Shown here one piece after another: positions 27,901 through 35,427 of a stretch of DNA of 64,000 nucleotides. Numbering within the stretch: the stretch's first letter is position 1; the number at the start of each line of letters is the position of its first letter. The DNA lies in NCBI GenBank assembly GCA_019637175.1, contig JAHBWD010000028.1, forward strand, positions 38,004-102,003, read 5' to 3'. The position numbers were made by a program, and so were the translations under genes. Source of the stretch: Labilithrix sp. (GTDB taxonomy: Bacteria; Myxococcota_A; Polyangia; Polyangiales; Polyangiaceae). Below the pieces are notes generated by a model, which was given only the letters and a program-made list of their open reading frames with translations, was not told where the DNA came from and searched no databases.

Positions 27901-28477
27901 CAAGGCCGAGATCGCGCGCCTGGAGACGTACGCGGAGGCGATCGTCCTCGAGGGCGGCTCGGCGGGGGAGCGATTGCTCGAGGAGGTGCGCCTCTTCGCG
28001 CGCCGCCTGCGCGACGGCGTGAATCCTCGAACCACGCCGCCGCTGGCGCTGCCGGCGAACGTCCGCTTCGACGGCCGCGTCGTCTTGGTCGTCGACGACG
28101 ACATGCGAACGGTCTACGCGCTCTCGGCGGCGCTGCGCGCGAAGGGCGTCGACGTCGTCGTCGCCGACAACGGGATCGCCGCGCTCGAGACCCTCGCCGC
28201 GACCCCGAACGTCGACGCGGTCTTGATGGACATCATGATGCCGGAGATGGACGGCTACGAGGCGATGCGGCGCATCCGCGCGCAGCCGCAGTTCCGCGTG
28301 CTGCCGATCATCGCGCTCACGGCGAAAGCGATGAGGGACGATCGCGACAAATGCATCGAGGCCGGCGCCACGGACTACCTGCCGAAGCCCGTCGACGCGG
28401 CGAAGCTCCTCGCGCTCCTCCAGCGCGCGCTGCTCTCCGAGCCCGAAGCCGCACGCGAGGTCGCGCATGGGGGCTGA
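24965..28477 (+). CDS. Hybrid sensor histidine kinase with GAF and three receivers
   Basis: This 1170-residue kinase has two transmembrane helices (about 10-32 and 179-201) enclosing a helical periplasmic sensor. HAMP, a GAF domain (about 260-410) and a coiled coil (about 415-500) follow. Then come HisKA with H510 (SHELRTPLNS), HATPase (GVGIAPEH, GTGLGLSIS), and three receiver-like domains. Receiver 1 has D822 and receiver 3 has D1089, with complete acidic pockets. The middle one keeps D944 but has LERPSD where the acidic pair should be, so it may be inactive. The architecture suits a phosphorelay. It starts 7 bp after the binding protein and overlaps CheR by 11 bp. Confidence 0.93.
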   Translation: MRLTLRSKLFAIVGTAAIAFLVLLVASAVISSRVAAQLASVQERHLPRVGLQPKLEADFEQLSRAFQDAVAAHDADALEQTKALRDRLYADLRGGAPSVDAAAIAHVHVTLDAYFSAAHEVARRMLLGETGEDVVDAMARMQAKRADALAAIREASAVDRAELARAFDDAQRAQAAGARLRLAVSITCLAVVILLSLRLSRGTLRSLEALTAGFHRVGRGQFDQEIRVETRDELADLGEHANAMAKSLAQLTRDRERAERVKVGHAGLAAELRGKLEPGEVAERAVAHVAVDLGAVCGAIYWLENDTTLELAGHYACAEGAVRSFEKGSGLVGQAALSSTLTVVSEPPPDYLRVKSGVGEGAPRAIVLAPLRRGERTHGVLELAFFRPWESADAELLVGLAEEIAVAMEMARSAAATSRLLAQSQALAKRLATQEEELRTTNEELEVQQNELRRTNVDLKRHTHELEAQRVVLEEKNVELAEARGRLEQKAGELARVSAYKSQFLANMSHELRTPLNSMLLLSNLLAENEGRHLTEKQVEFARTIHGAGTDLLGLINQVLDLAKVEAGKQAVRISDVALAGVVSHVTNVFGPLARRKDLALDVEMEPGLPPAIATDGQRLTQILNNLVGNAIKFSTTGGVRLRIRRPRPDVRFARSGLDLGSTIAFEVIDTGVGIAPEHQERVFAPFEQVDGATDRSHSGTGLGLSISKELASLLGGELSLESAPSKGSKFTCYLPLSANAARGARGRDGSSEPASAHDVDDDRGRLLPDEAYLLVVEDDPHFAARVGDAIHGQGLRYLVATDGRSALTKARARPPAGVVLDVKLPDIDGWTVMEELRRDAILRNVPVHFVSALDAAERGLAMGAVGYLAKPATHAELSTMVRSLAPTAESGPPILVLERPSDDATTIASMLVERRIGAVERASTTAEALEAIRGKRFSCVIVDVALPDMRGLDLLESLRETCGAAIPPICVYASRPLDKAEIARLETYAEAIVLEGGSAGERLLEEVRLFARRLRDGVNPRTTPPLALPANVRFDGRVVLVVDDDMRTVYALSAALRAKGVDVVVADNGIAALETLAATPNVDAVLMDIMMPEMDGYEAMRRIRAQPQFRVLPIIALTAKAMRDDRDKCIEAGATDYLPKPVDAAKLLALLQRALLSEPEAAREVAHGG

Positions 28478-29315
28478 GCGACCGGACGGATGCCTCGACC
28501 GGATCGAAGTGCGCCTCCTCCTCGAGGCGATCCACGCGCGCTACGGCTACGATCTCCGCGAGTACGTGCCCGCGTCGATCAGTCGGCGCGTGTCGGCGGC
28601 TCTCCTCGCTTCGGGCGCTCAGCACCTCGGGGAGCTGCAGCACCGTGTCCTCCGCGATCCCGATCTCTTCGCGAACGTCCTCGCGGATCTCACCGTTCCC
28701 GCGACGGCGATGTTCCGCGATCCGGACTTCTACCGCGCGCTGCGCCAGCGCGTCGTCCCGCTGCTCTCCACCTACCCGAGGCTCAAGATGTGGCACGCGG
28801 GCTGCGCGACGGGTGAGGAGGTGTTCTCGAACGCCATCCTGCTCCTCGAAGAGGAGCTCTTCGAGCGAACGACGATCTTCGCGACCGATCTGAGCCGGAG
28901 ATCGCTCGAGGTCGCGAAGCAAGGCCTCTACGACGACGACCGCATCGCGAAGTTCTCCGCCGACTACGCCGCGTCCGGCGGTCGCGCGTCGCTGTCGGCG
29001 TACTACACCGCCGCCTACGGTCGCGTCGCGTTTCGCGAGCAGCTCGCGAAGAAGATCTGCTTCTTCCAGCACGATCTCGTCACCGACGACGTGTTCGGCG
29101 AGATGAACGTCGTCTTCTGTCGGAACGTCCTCATGTACTTCGACGCGCCCCTTCGCGAGCGCGTGGTCGCGAAGCTCGCCCGTTCGCTCTGCCCGGGCGG
29201 CTTTCTGTGCCTCGGCAAAGACGAGCGCCTGCCGGATTCGTCGATGGCGCCGTTCGAGCCGTTCGACGGCGCGCCCGACGCGCTCCCCATCTACCGCTAC
29301 CAGGGTGACCCGTGA
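28467..29315 (+). CDS. cheR: CheR-type protein-glutamate methyltransferase
   Basis: This 282-residue protein has a CheR N-terminal helical domain and a SAM-dependent methyltransferase domain. The SAM loop reads HAGCATGEE, followed by FATDLS and the NVLMYFD segment typical of CheR. CheR methylates glutamates of chemoreceptors, but no methyl-accepting chemotaxis protein or CheB is encoded here. The substrate may be the coiled-coil/HAMP region of the upstream hybrid kinase or a partner elsewhere. It overlaps the hybrid kinase by 11 bp and the following receiver-kinase by a GTGA, so expression is tightly coupled. Confidence 0.92.
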   Translation: MGAERPDGCLDRIEVRLLLEAIHARYGYDLREYVPASISRRVSAALLASGAQHLGELQHRVLRDPDLFANVLADLTVPATAMFRDPDFYRALRQRVVPLLSTYPRLKMWHAGCATGEEVFSNAILLLEEELFERTTIFATDLSRRSLEVAKQGLYDDDRIAKFSADYAASGGRASLSAYYTAAYGRVAFREQLAKKICFFQHDLVTDDVFGEMNVVFCRNVLMYFDAPLRERVVAKLARSLCPGGFLCLGKDERLPDSSMAPFEPFDGAPDALPIYRYQGDP

Positions 29316-30406
29316 AAGACACCACCCCCAACGTCTTGATCGTCGACGACCTCGAGGCCAACCTCGTGGCGCTCGAGGCGGTGCTCGGCGACATGCCGTG
29401 CAGCCTCGTGCGCGCGAAGAGCGGCAACGACGCGCTCAAGCAGCTGCTGAAGCGCGACTACGCCGTCATGCTCCTCGACGTGCAGATGCCGGAGATCGAC
29501 GGCTTCGAGGTCGCGCGCCTCGCTCGGCAGAACCCGGCGACGCGGGAAGTGCCGATCATCTTCCTCACCGCCTCGCACAGCAGCGAGGACGCCGCCCTGC
29601 GCGGATACGGGACCGGCGCCGTCGACGTGCTGTTCAAGCCGCTCAACCCGGAGATCCTCCGGAGCAAGCTCCGCGTGTTCCTCGAGCTCTACGAGGCGCG
29701 CCGGAAGCTCGCGCGTGAGGTCGCGGCCCACGAAGACACGCTCGCGGAGCTCGAGGCGTTCAACTACTCGGTGTCGCACGATCTCCGAGCGCCGCTCCGC
29801 GCCGTCGGCGGCTTCAGCGACATTCTCCTCGCGGAGTGCGCGAGCCAGCTCGACGAGGACGGGCAAGGCTACGTTCGTCGAATCTCCGCCGCGGCGCGCA
29901 ACATGGGCGCGCTCATCGACGATCTCTTGCGGCTCTCGCAGATCTCCCGCGCGAGCGTGACGACGTCACGCGTCGACCTCGCCGCGATGGTGAGGGCCAT
30001 CGTCTCCGAGCTCGCCCGAGCGGAGCCCGCGCGCGTCGTCGACGTCGAGACGAACGAAGCCGTCGTCGACGTCGACGAGCGGCTCATGCGCATCGCGCTC
30101 GACAACCTCCTTCGCAACGCGTGGAAGTTCACGCGAACGAAGGAGACCGCCCGCATCGAGCTCCGCGTGCGCGACACTCCCGACGGCCGCGCGTACGGCA
30201 TCGCCGACGACGGCGTGGGGTTCGATCCCACGTACGCGGCGAAGCTGTTCAAGCCGTTCCAGCGCCTTCACACCGTGGACGAGTTCGAGGGCACGGGCAT
30301 CGGCCTCGCCATCGTCGACCGGATCATCCGGCACCACGGCGGCCGCATCTGGGCTGAATCGCAGCCCGGCAGCGGAGCGGCGTTCTGGTTCGTGCTCAAC
30401 GCCTGA
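29312..30406 (+). CDS. Receiver-histidine kinase (REC-HisKA-HATPase)
   Basis: This 364-residue soluble protein starts with a receiver domain (LIVDDLEAN, phospho-acceptor in MLLDVQMPE, LTAS, LFKP). A phytochrome-type HisKA with SHDLRAPLR and a HATPase with ADDGVGFD and GTGIGLAIVDR follow. It has no membrane segment, so it probably receives phosphate or signal from the upstream hybrid kinase and passes it on. The GTG start overlaps the CheR stop (GTGA). It is the last gene of the porin to kinase operon; the next gene has its own operators. Confidence 0.93.
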   Translation: MKDTTPNVLIVDDLEANLVALEAVLGDMPCSLVRAKSGNDALKQLLKRDYAVMLLDVQMPEIDGFEVARLARQNPATREVPIIFLTASHSSEDAALRGYGTGAVDVLFKPLNPEILRSKLRVFLELYEARRKLAREVAAHEDTLAELEAFNYSVSHDLRAPLRAVGGFSDILLAECASQLDEDGQGYVRRISAAARNMGALIDDLLRLSQISRASVTTSRVDLAAMVRAIVSELARAEPARVVDVETNEAVVDVDERLMRIALDNLLRNAWKFTRTKETARIELRVRDTPDGRAYGIADDGVGFDPTYAAKLFKPFQRLHTVDEFEGTGIGLAIVDRIIRHHGGRIWAESQPGSGAAFWFVLNA

Positions 30407-30475
30407 CGCTCGTCCGAAGACACGTCGCGACACGCGCTCGAGGCATCGGGCGCGCCGGCGTGAAGCGGTGGCCCA

Positions 30476-30510
30476 CTAGACATTGTCCATTCGTGCGCTA
30501 GACAGTGTTC
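30476..30510 (+). promoter_or_regulatory. Tandem TetR-type operator candidates
   Basis: Two 13-bp direct copies, CTAGACATTGTCC (30476-30488) and CTAGACAGTGTTC (30498-30510), lie 22 bp apart, about two helical turns. Each contains the inverted half-sites GACA-N-TGTC/T, similar to operators of TetR-family repressors. The second copy ends 14 bp before the hydrolase ATG, over the expected promoter or ribosome-loading region. The TetR gene encoded at 31285-31965 is the obvious candidate binder; binding is inferred. Confidence 0.55.
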
Positions 30511-30524
30511 AGCAGAGAGGCACG

Positions 30525-31385
30525 ATGACGAACGACGGCGAGGCGGGCGTGAGGTACGTGGACGCGAACGGGCTGCGCTTCGCGTACCTCGGATGGGGCC
30601 TCGAGGCGAAGGACGGTCCGCTCGTGCTCGCCGTCCACGGCTTCCCCGACACGCCGCACACGTGGAGCGTCCTCGGACCGGCGCTGGCCGACGCGGGCTT
30701 TCGCGTCGTCGCGCCGTTCCTGCGCGGCTATGCGCCGACGCAGATCCCGGAGCGCGACACCTCGATCGAAGATCTCGGGCGCGACGTCCTCGCGCTCGTC
30801 GAGGCGCTCGGCGCCGAGCGCGCGCACCTCGTCGGTCACGACTGGGGCGCCGAGGCGGTCTACGCCGCGGCAGGCCTCGCGCCCGCGCGCGTCGAGACGC
30901 TCACCGGGATCGCGATCCCGCATCGCGCGCGCCTTCGCTTCACCGCGCGCATGCTCTGGGGGCTGCGTCACGTCGTGGAGCTGTCGCTGCCTGGGGCGGA
31001 GGCGCGGTTTCCTTCGAACGACTTCGCGAAGGTCGACGAGCTCATTCGACGATGGTCGCCCACGTGGACGCCGAGCGCGGCCGAGCTCGCGCCGATCAAG
31101 GATTGCTTCCGCCGTCCCGGCAGCGTCCACGGCGCGCTCGGCTACTATCGCGCGGCGCGCGTGACCACGCCGCCGTTCATGAAGGAGCCCGTGCGCGCGC
31201 CGACGCTCTACGTCGTCGGCGCGGACGATCCCGCGGTGAGCGCGAGAGACTTCGAAGGGACGCGATCGCACTTTCCGGGAGGGCTCACCGTCGCGTCGAT
31301 CCCCGGCGGGCACTTTTGCCATCGCGAGGCCCCCGACGCCTTGCTCCCGCACCTCGTCGAGCATCTCCGCGCTTCGGCCCGCTAG
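30525..31385 (+). CDS. Alpha/beta hydrolase, epoxide hydrolase-like
   Basis: This 286-residue alpha/beta-hydrolase has the oxyanion segment HGFPDT and the nucleophile elbow GHDWGA with Asp (D106) rather than Ser. This is characteristic of epoxide hydrolases and haloalkane dehalogenases. A distal acid candidate in VVGADDP and catalytic His in GGHFCH complete the triad. Likely reaction: hydrolytic opening of an epoxide or C-halogen bond; the substrate is unknown. An AGAGAGG site precedes the ATG at 30525. The paired GACA-N-TGTC sites upstream and the convergent TetR gene suggest substrate-inducible control. Its 3' end overlaps the TetR gene by 101 bp. Confidence 0.88.
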   Translation: MTNDGEAGVRYVDANGLRFAYLGWGLEAKDGPLVLAVHGFPDTPHTWSVLGPALADAGFRVVAPFLRGYAPTQIPERDTSIEDLGRDVLALVEALGAERAHLVGHDWGAEAVYAAAGLAPARVETLTGIAIPHRARLRFTARMLWGLRHVVELSLPGAEARFPSNDFAKVDELIRRWSPTWTPSAAELAPIKDCFRRPGSVHGALGYYRAARVTTPPFMKEPVRAPTLYVVGADDPAVSARDFEGTRSHFPGGLTVASIPGGHFCHREAPDALLPHLVEHLRASAR

Positions 31386-31965
31386 CCACGAGCGCGCCCA
31401 GCGTCGCGCCGACGGTCTCGGCGAGCGCCTTCGGATCCCCCTTCGACGCGAGCGGCCCGTCGAGGCATAGCGCCGCGAGCCCGTGCGCCGTCGACCAGCC
31501 GGTGAGGGCGAGCGCGCGCGCGTCGACGCCGGTCGAGAGGCCGGCCGCGTGACAGCGAACGACGACGCCTTGGAGCACGGCGAACGCCTGGGTCGCCGCG
31601 CGGTCGATCGACGCGCGATGCTCGCGACCGACGAGCTCCGGCCGGAACATCACGCGGAAGTACGCCGGATGCGCGATCGCGAACGCCACGTAGCGACGTC
31701 CACAGGCCTCGAACGCCGCGCGCGGATCCTCGTGCTCTCGCGCCGCCGCCTCGAGCATGCCCGCGAGGATCGCGAGCCCCTCCTCGACGAGCGCGGCGAC
31801 GATCGAGGACCGATCCTTGAAGTGGTAGTATGGAGCGCCGTGCGTCACCCCGAGGCGCCGCGCGACCTCGCGCATGCTGAGCGCGTCGAGCCCCTTCTTG
31901 TCGACGAGCTCGAGGCTCCGATCCAAGATCGCGCGCCGCAGGTCGCGCGTGGGTCGGCTCGCCAT
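31285..31965 (-). CDS. TetR-family transcriptional regulator
   Basis: This 226-residue regulator has an N-terminal TetR helix-turn-helix (MREVARRLGVTHGAPYYHF, about residues 27-45). A helical ligand-binding domain with the WHG-type AYFRVMF segment follows. The last about 34 residues are Arg/Gly/Ser-rich and are encoded antisense to the end of the hydrolase gene, so the true functional protein may end near residue 195. It probably represses the neighbouring hydrolase through the tandem sites at 30476-30510. No strong ribosome site is visible before the ATG at 31965. Confidence 0.88.
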   Translation of the reverse strand: MASRPTRDLRRAILDRSLELVDKKGLDALSMREVARRLGVTHGAPYYHFKDRSSIVAALVEEGLAILAGMLEAAAREHEDPRAAFEACGRRYVAFAIAHPAYFRVMFRPELVGREHRASIDRAATQAFAVLQGVVVRCHAAGLSTGVDARALALTGWSTAHGLAALCLDGPLASKGDPKALAETVGATLGALVASGPKRGDARRGAGARRRGPRDGKSARRGSTRR

Positions 31966-32011
31966 CGAGCACGCAGACTACCGCGAGCACGGCTCATCGT
32001 CGAATCGGCGC

Positions 32012-32176
32012 GGCGGTCTCGAGCGCGAGGCGGACGCGAACGCCGAGCTCGGCATCTCGCCGTCGGCCGTCGCGCGCGACGCGCGCAACGCGGTCGCGAA
32101 GCTGGGGCTTCGATCACGAACCGAGCTCGCGGCGTCGCTCGCGCCTTTCGCGCCGCTCGGTCCCGACGCGGGTTGA
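32012..32176 (+). pseudogene. Remnant of a LuxR-type helix-turn-helix
   Basis: A plus-strand frame ending at 32176 reads ELGISPSAVARDARNAVAKL and then GLRSRTELA, which matches the recognition-helix half of LuxR/NarL-type DNA-binding domains. The preceding part is degraded (GLEREADANA in place of the usual GLSNKEIA), and no ligand or receiver domain or plausible start exists upstream. It overlaps nothing and sits between the TetR start and the GGDEF stop. I read it as the 3' fragment of a lost regulator gene. Confidence 0.5.
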
Positions 32177-32184
32177 TCGCGTCG

Positions 32185-33312
32185 TCAGTTCGAAGCGGCC
32201 CAGACGGCGACGCGGTTACGACCGCCTTCCTTCGCCTCGTAGAGCGCCACGTCGGCCTGGCGCAGCAGATCCGCCGGATCGGCGCCGGCCACCACTTCGA
32301 TGCTCGCGACGCCGATGCTGAGCGTCACCACCTCGGCGGCGACCGAAGCGCCGTGAGGGATCTCGAGCCCCGAGACGAGCGCGCGCGCGCGCTCGGCGAC
32401 CGCTCGGGCTCCTGCCGCGTCGGTCGACGGCAGCACGAACGCAAACTCCTCGCCGCCGTAGCGAGCGACGAGGTCGCCGGCTCGGCGCGGCGCTCGGTTC
32501 AGCGCGGCCGCCACCTTGCGGAGGCACTCGTCGCCGGCGAGGTGGCCGTAGGAATCGTTGTACGGCTTGAAGCAGTCGACGTCGCACAGCAAGACGGACA
32601 GCCACGCGCCCGGCTGCCGCCGGCAGCGCCGCCATTCGCGATCGAGGCACGCGTCGAGCGAGCGGCGGTTCCCGAGGCCGGTCAGGGGATCGATCGCGTT
32701 GAGTCGCTCGAGCTCGCGGTTGCTCGCCAGCAGCGCCGCTTCGGCGCGATCGATCTCGAGCTGAAATAGGTACGGGAAGATCCCGGTGAGGAACACGGTC
32801 CCGGCGGCGCTGCCGGCGTACATCACTTCCAGCGCGTTCGGGGGAAACCGAAGCGCCGTGCTCCCCGGCGGGAACGCGAAATGACAGACGAGGAAGAGCG
32901 CGGTGGCCACCCCGCCGAAGAGGAGCAACATCGGCCAGCGACGGCTGTAGCTCAAGACCCCGACGCCCTGGACCAGATAGAAGAGGTGCACCCCCGCGCC
33001 GGTGCTGATGAACGAGGTGACCACGAAGAGCTGCACGTAGACCGTGGACACGACCAGCGTACGAGCCGCGACGTGACGCCCGATGTGGTTGAGGGCGAGG
33101 CCCGCGGCGTAGGCCCCCATGAAGAGGAGGTTCGCGAGGATGAGCCAAAGACACGAACGCGGATCGTGAACGAGGTAGAAGATCTGGTACGGGATCGTCA
33201 CCGCCCCCGCGAGGAGAGCGATCTGGTTCGCGTACTTGATCTGCCGCGCGCGCTCCGGCGGTTCCCCCGTGGTGCCGAAGGACCACAGCTTGGTGATCGG
33301 GTTCACGTCCAT
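32185..33312 (-). CDS. Membrane-bound diguanylate cyclase (GGDEF)
   Basis: This 375-residue protein has about six N-terminal membrane helices (about 25-195) and a C-terminal GGDEF domain. The active site reads GGEEF (286-290), a catalytically competent variant. An RxxD product-inhibition site (R277-D280) lies five residues upstream, so it should synthesise cyclic di-GMP from GTP and be feedback-inhibited. DPLTGLGNRR marks the domain start. No partner gene is adjacent. The membrane region looks like a 6-helix sensor of unknown ligand. Confidence 0.93.
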   Translation of the reverse strand: MDVNPITKLWSFGTTGEPPERARQIKYANQIALLAGAVTIPYQIFYLVHDPRSCLWLILANLLFMGAYAAGLALNHIGRHVAARTLVVSTVYVQLFVVTSFISTGAGVHLFYLVQGVGVLSYSRRWPMLLLFGGVATALFLVCHFAFPPGSTALRFPPNALEVMYAGSAAGTVFLTGIFPYLFQLEIDRAEAALLASNRELERLNAIDPLTGLGNRRSLDACLDREWRRCRRQPGAWLSVLLCDVDCFKPYNDSYGHLAGDECLRKVAAALNRAPRRAGDLVARYGGEEFAFVLPSTDAAGARAVAERARALVSGLEIPHGASVAAEVVTLSIGVASIEVVAGADPADLLRQADVALYEAKEGGRNRVAVWAASN

Positions 33313-33773
33313 TTCGACGGCCCGCAGCTATATCACTGCGGCACGATGCGCACGCGCGACATGCGGTCGCGCCGCTGACGGATGTTAAATGGAAAGAGCC
33401 ACGGGAGGTCGAGGTGCACCCCGACGCCCGTGGCTCCTGGTTTTCATCCGCGGGGCCGACGACCCTCCCGGATGCGGGGCGAGGCGAAGATCTTCGGAGC
33501 GTGGCCGCAGCCGGTCACGCCGTTCGATCGCCGTGCTCGTCCCTCAACGTGCGTGGCGGGACGGATCCGCCCGCGCTCTCGCCTGAAACGACATCGAAAC
33601 TCCTTCGTGGGTTCGCGATGCGTAGCCGTGCGGGGTCTGCGCGCTGCGAAGAGCGCGCGCCTCGTATCTTCACGAGTGACATGGCGGATGAGCTCGCGCC
33701 ACCCCTCTTTCGCGGTCCGACGAAATCTTGTGAGAGGGAACAACACGACGTCTCCCGTTGTACGCTGAGCGCG
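33313..33773. other. Long divergent intergenic region with a hairpin
   Basis: About 460 bp separate the diguanylate cyclase start from the next lipoprotein start. Open frames here lack the third-position GC pattern and recognisable motifs, so I regard the region as non-coding. It contains the long hairpin listed separately (33396-33436). The promoters of both flanking genes should be here. Confidence 0.5.
33396..33436. repeat. 41-nt hairpin-forming inverted repeat
   Basis: GAGCCACGGG (33396-33405) pairs perfectly with CCCGTGGCTC (33427-33436). Inside, GTCG (33408-33411) pairs with CGAC (33422-33425) and GGTGCACC is self-complementary, giving an almost continuous stem. A short T-run (TTTT) begins four bases after the right arm on the plus strand. 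It could be a terminator, but it lies between divergent genes where none is needed, so an RNA end or operator is also possible. Confidence 0.5.
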
Positions 33774-34301
33774 ATGAAGGCGGTTCTCCTGGCATGCGCG
33801 GCCGCGACGCTCGCAGGATGCACCCCGTCGTTCGACGGAGGCCCCGCGTCGGCGTCGAACGCGTGGTCGACCGACACGGAGAAGGCGTGGACCGCGCTCG
33901 CGACGTCGCTGCCGGGCAGGTGGACGAGCACGACCGCGAGCAACAAGACGATCACGGTGAGCTACCGTCTCGTCTCGAACGGCTCGGCGCTCGTCGAGAC
34001 GTTCACGACCGCGAGCGGAAAAGAGACGCTCAGCGTCTATCACAGGAGCGGGCGCGAGCTGATGCTCACGCACTACTGCGCGCAGGGAAACCAGGCGCGC
34101 CTGAAGGCCACGGAGGCGCGCGACGATCGCGTCGTGTTCGACTTCCTCGACGCGACGAACGTGAGCGACGAGCAAGGCGTGATGCACCGGCTCTCGTTCG
34201 CGCTCCGCGGCGACGGCTTCGATCAGACGAGCGTGTACGCCAAGGCCAAGGGCGAACGAGACTCGACCACGCTCCGCTTCGTGCGCGCCGCGCCCGAGTG
34301 A
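33774..34301 (+). CDS. Hypothetical lipoprotein
   Basis: This 175-residue protein has a lipoprotein signal ending TLAGC (Cys16). A compact beta-rich domain (GRWTSTTASNKTITVSYR, then repeated strand pairs) reminiscent of lipocalin-like or DUF1579-type proteins follows. The assignment is only by general appearance. It converges with a small leftward lipoprotein gene, 7 bp between stops. It is likely periplasmic or on the outer membrane. Confidence 0.75.
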   Translation: MKAVLLACAAATLAGCTPSFDGGPASASNAWSTDTEKAWTALATSLPGRWTSTTASNKTITVSYRLVSNGSALVETFTTASGKETLSVYHRSGRELMLTHYCAQGNQARLKATEARDDRVVFDFLDATNVSDEQGVMHRLSFALRGDGFDQTSVYAKAKGERDSTTLRFVRAAPE

Positions 34302-34308
34302 CGCTCGC

Positions 34309-34668
34309 TCATCGCGTGCACCGGTGACGCTCGCACCGAGGTGGCGCCGGCTCGGCGAACCCCTGGCAGCCGCCTTCTTCCATCGACGGCGCGTCTTTGA
34401 CCGAGGCTCGCGCCGCTTCGGCGAACGCCTCGTTGACGATCAAGGTGTAGCACCAGTCGTTCATCCCTCGAGGTTTCGCGCGATCGAACCGGCCGACGAG
34501 CACGCACTCGGAGGCGCTCTCGCAGGCGGTCCACGCGTCGGGGGGCTTCGCGGAGAAGGAACGAGGGTCGATGACCGGCCGGAGCTCCTCGCCCGCCGCC
34601 GGATGCGCAGCGCGAAGCGGCGCACCACATGCGAGCAGCGGAGCGATGAGCAGCAGCGACGCTCGCAC
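34309..34668 (-). CDS. Small Cys-rich lipoprotein
   Basis: This 119-residue protein starts at a GTG only 2 bp after the stop of the zinc-ribbon membrane protein. It has a lipoprotein signal ending PLLAC. The mature part contains six further Cys (in CESASEC, DWCY, GGCQ, RCERHRC), likely disulfide-bonded in the periplasm. I recognise no family. It forms the last gene of a three-gene leftward group with two zinc-ribbon proteins. Confidence 0.7.
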   Translation of the reverse strand: MRASLLLIAPLLACGAPLRAAHPAAGEELRPVIDPRSFSAKPPDAWTACESASECVLVGRFDRAKPRGMNDWCYTLIVNEAFAEAARASVKDAPSMEEGGCQGFAEPAPPRCERHRCTR

Positions 34669-34670
34669 GA

Positions 34671-35387
34671 TCAGCGCGTCGACAGCACGAGGCCGAGGAT
34701 GAGGGAGACGACGATCCCGCCTACGACGCAGCCGACGATGATCGTCGTCGTCCGGCGGTCTCGGCTCGTTTGCTGCTGGATCGCCGCGTCGCGGAGCGCG
34801 AACACGCCGTGCTTCAGGCGAGCTCGGGCGATCGCGCTCGCGTCGACGTGATCGGAGAGGAGGATCGTCGCCTTGCAGAACGTGCACGGAAGCTGCACGG
34901 AGCCGTCCTCGGGGACCGCGTTCTTCGCGCCGCAGCGCGAGCAGGGAACGCCGTCGGCGCAGAGGCGCTTGAAGGCCTCGTTGCCCGCGACCTGGCGCTG
35001 CATGTCGAGCGCGAATCGCTCGTCGTCGGAGACGTAGCGGTTCACGGCTTGTACGCGGCCGCAGCCCGTGCAGGTCAGCTCACGGACCTGGAGATCGAGC
35101 GGCACGGCGATCGGCGCGGCGCAGTGCTGACAGTTCGCGGCGCGGGCGTCCGTGCTCCCGCCCTCGAAGCGCGGCGCGGTGACCGCCGCCTGCGCGACCG
35201 GTACGGTGCCGTCCATGGCCTGACCGAGGTGCCCGATGAGCGCGTCGGCGGAGACGGCGGCCGCGCCCGCGTACGAGGCGGTCGCGAGCTCGGCGCGACA
35301 GAACGCGCACGCGAAGACGGGCACGCGCAGATCGTCCGGCATCGGCGTGCTCGCTCCGCATCGATGGCAGCTCACGCCGCGTCCCAC
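34671..35387 (-). CDS. Zinc-ribbon protein with C-terminal membrane anchor
   Basis: This 238-residue protein has three successive four-Cys zinc ribbons: CHRC/CAFC at residues 7-29, CQHC/CTGC around 86-108 and CSRC/CTFC around 150-173. A single C-terminal transmembrane helix (about 213-234) follows, placing the ribbons in the cytoplasm as a tail-anchored protein. Such proteins often act as scaffolds or bind nucleic acid; nothing more specific can be read. It lies between another zinc-ribbon gene (40 bp upstream) and a lipoprotein gene (2 bp downstream). Confidence 0.82.
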   Translation of the reverse strand: MGRGVSCHRCGASTPMPDDLRVPVFACAFCRAELATASYAGAAAVSADALIGHLGQAMDGTVPVAQAAVTAPRFEGGSTDARAANCQHCAAPIAVPLDLQVRELTCTGCGRVQAVNRYVSDDERFALDMQRQVAGNEAFKRLCADGVPCSRCGAKNAVPEDGSVQLPCTFCKATILLSDHVDASAIARARLKHGVFALRDAAIQQQTSRDRRTTTIIVGCVVGGIVVSLILGLVLSTR

Positions 35388-35427
35388 GGCGCAAGCCTAC
35401 CGCAACTGGTCGCTCGTTCGGAGCGGC

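Noticed and set aside
33382..33768. 128-residue open frame in the divergent gap
   Set aside because: Composition is unlike neighbouring genes, there is no ribosome site, and it contains the hairpin region.
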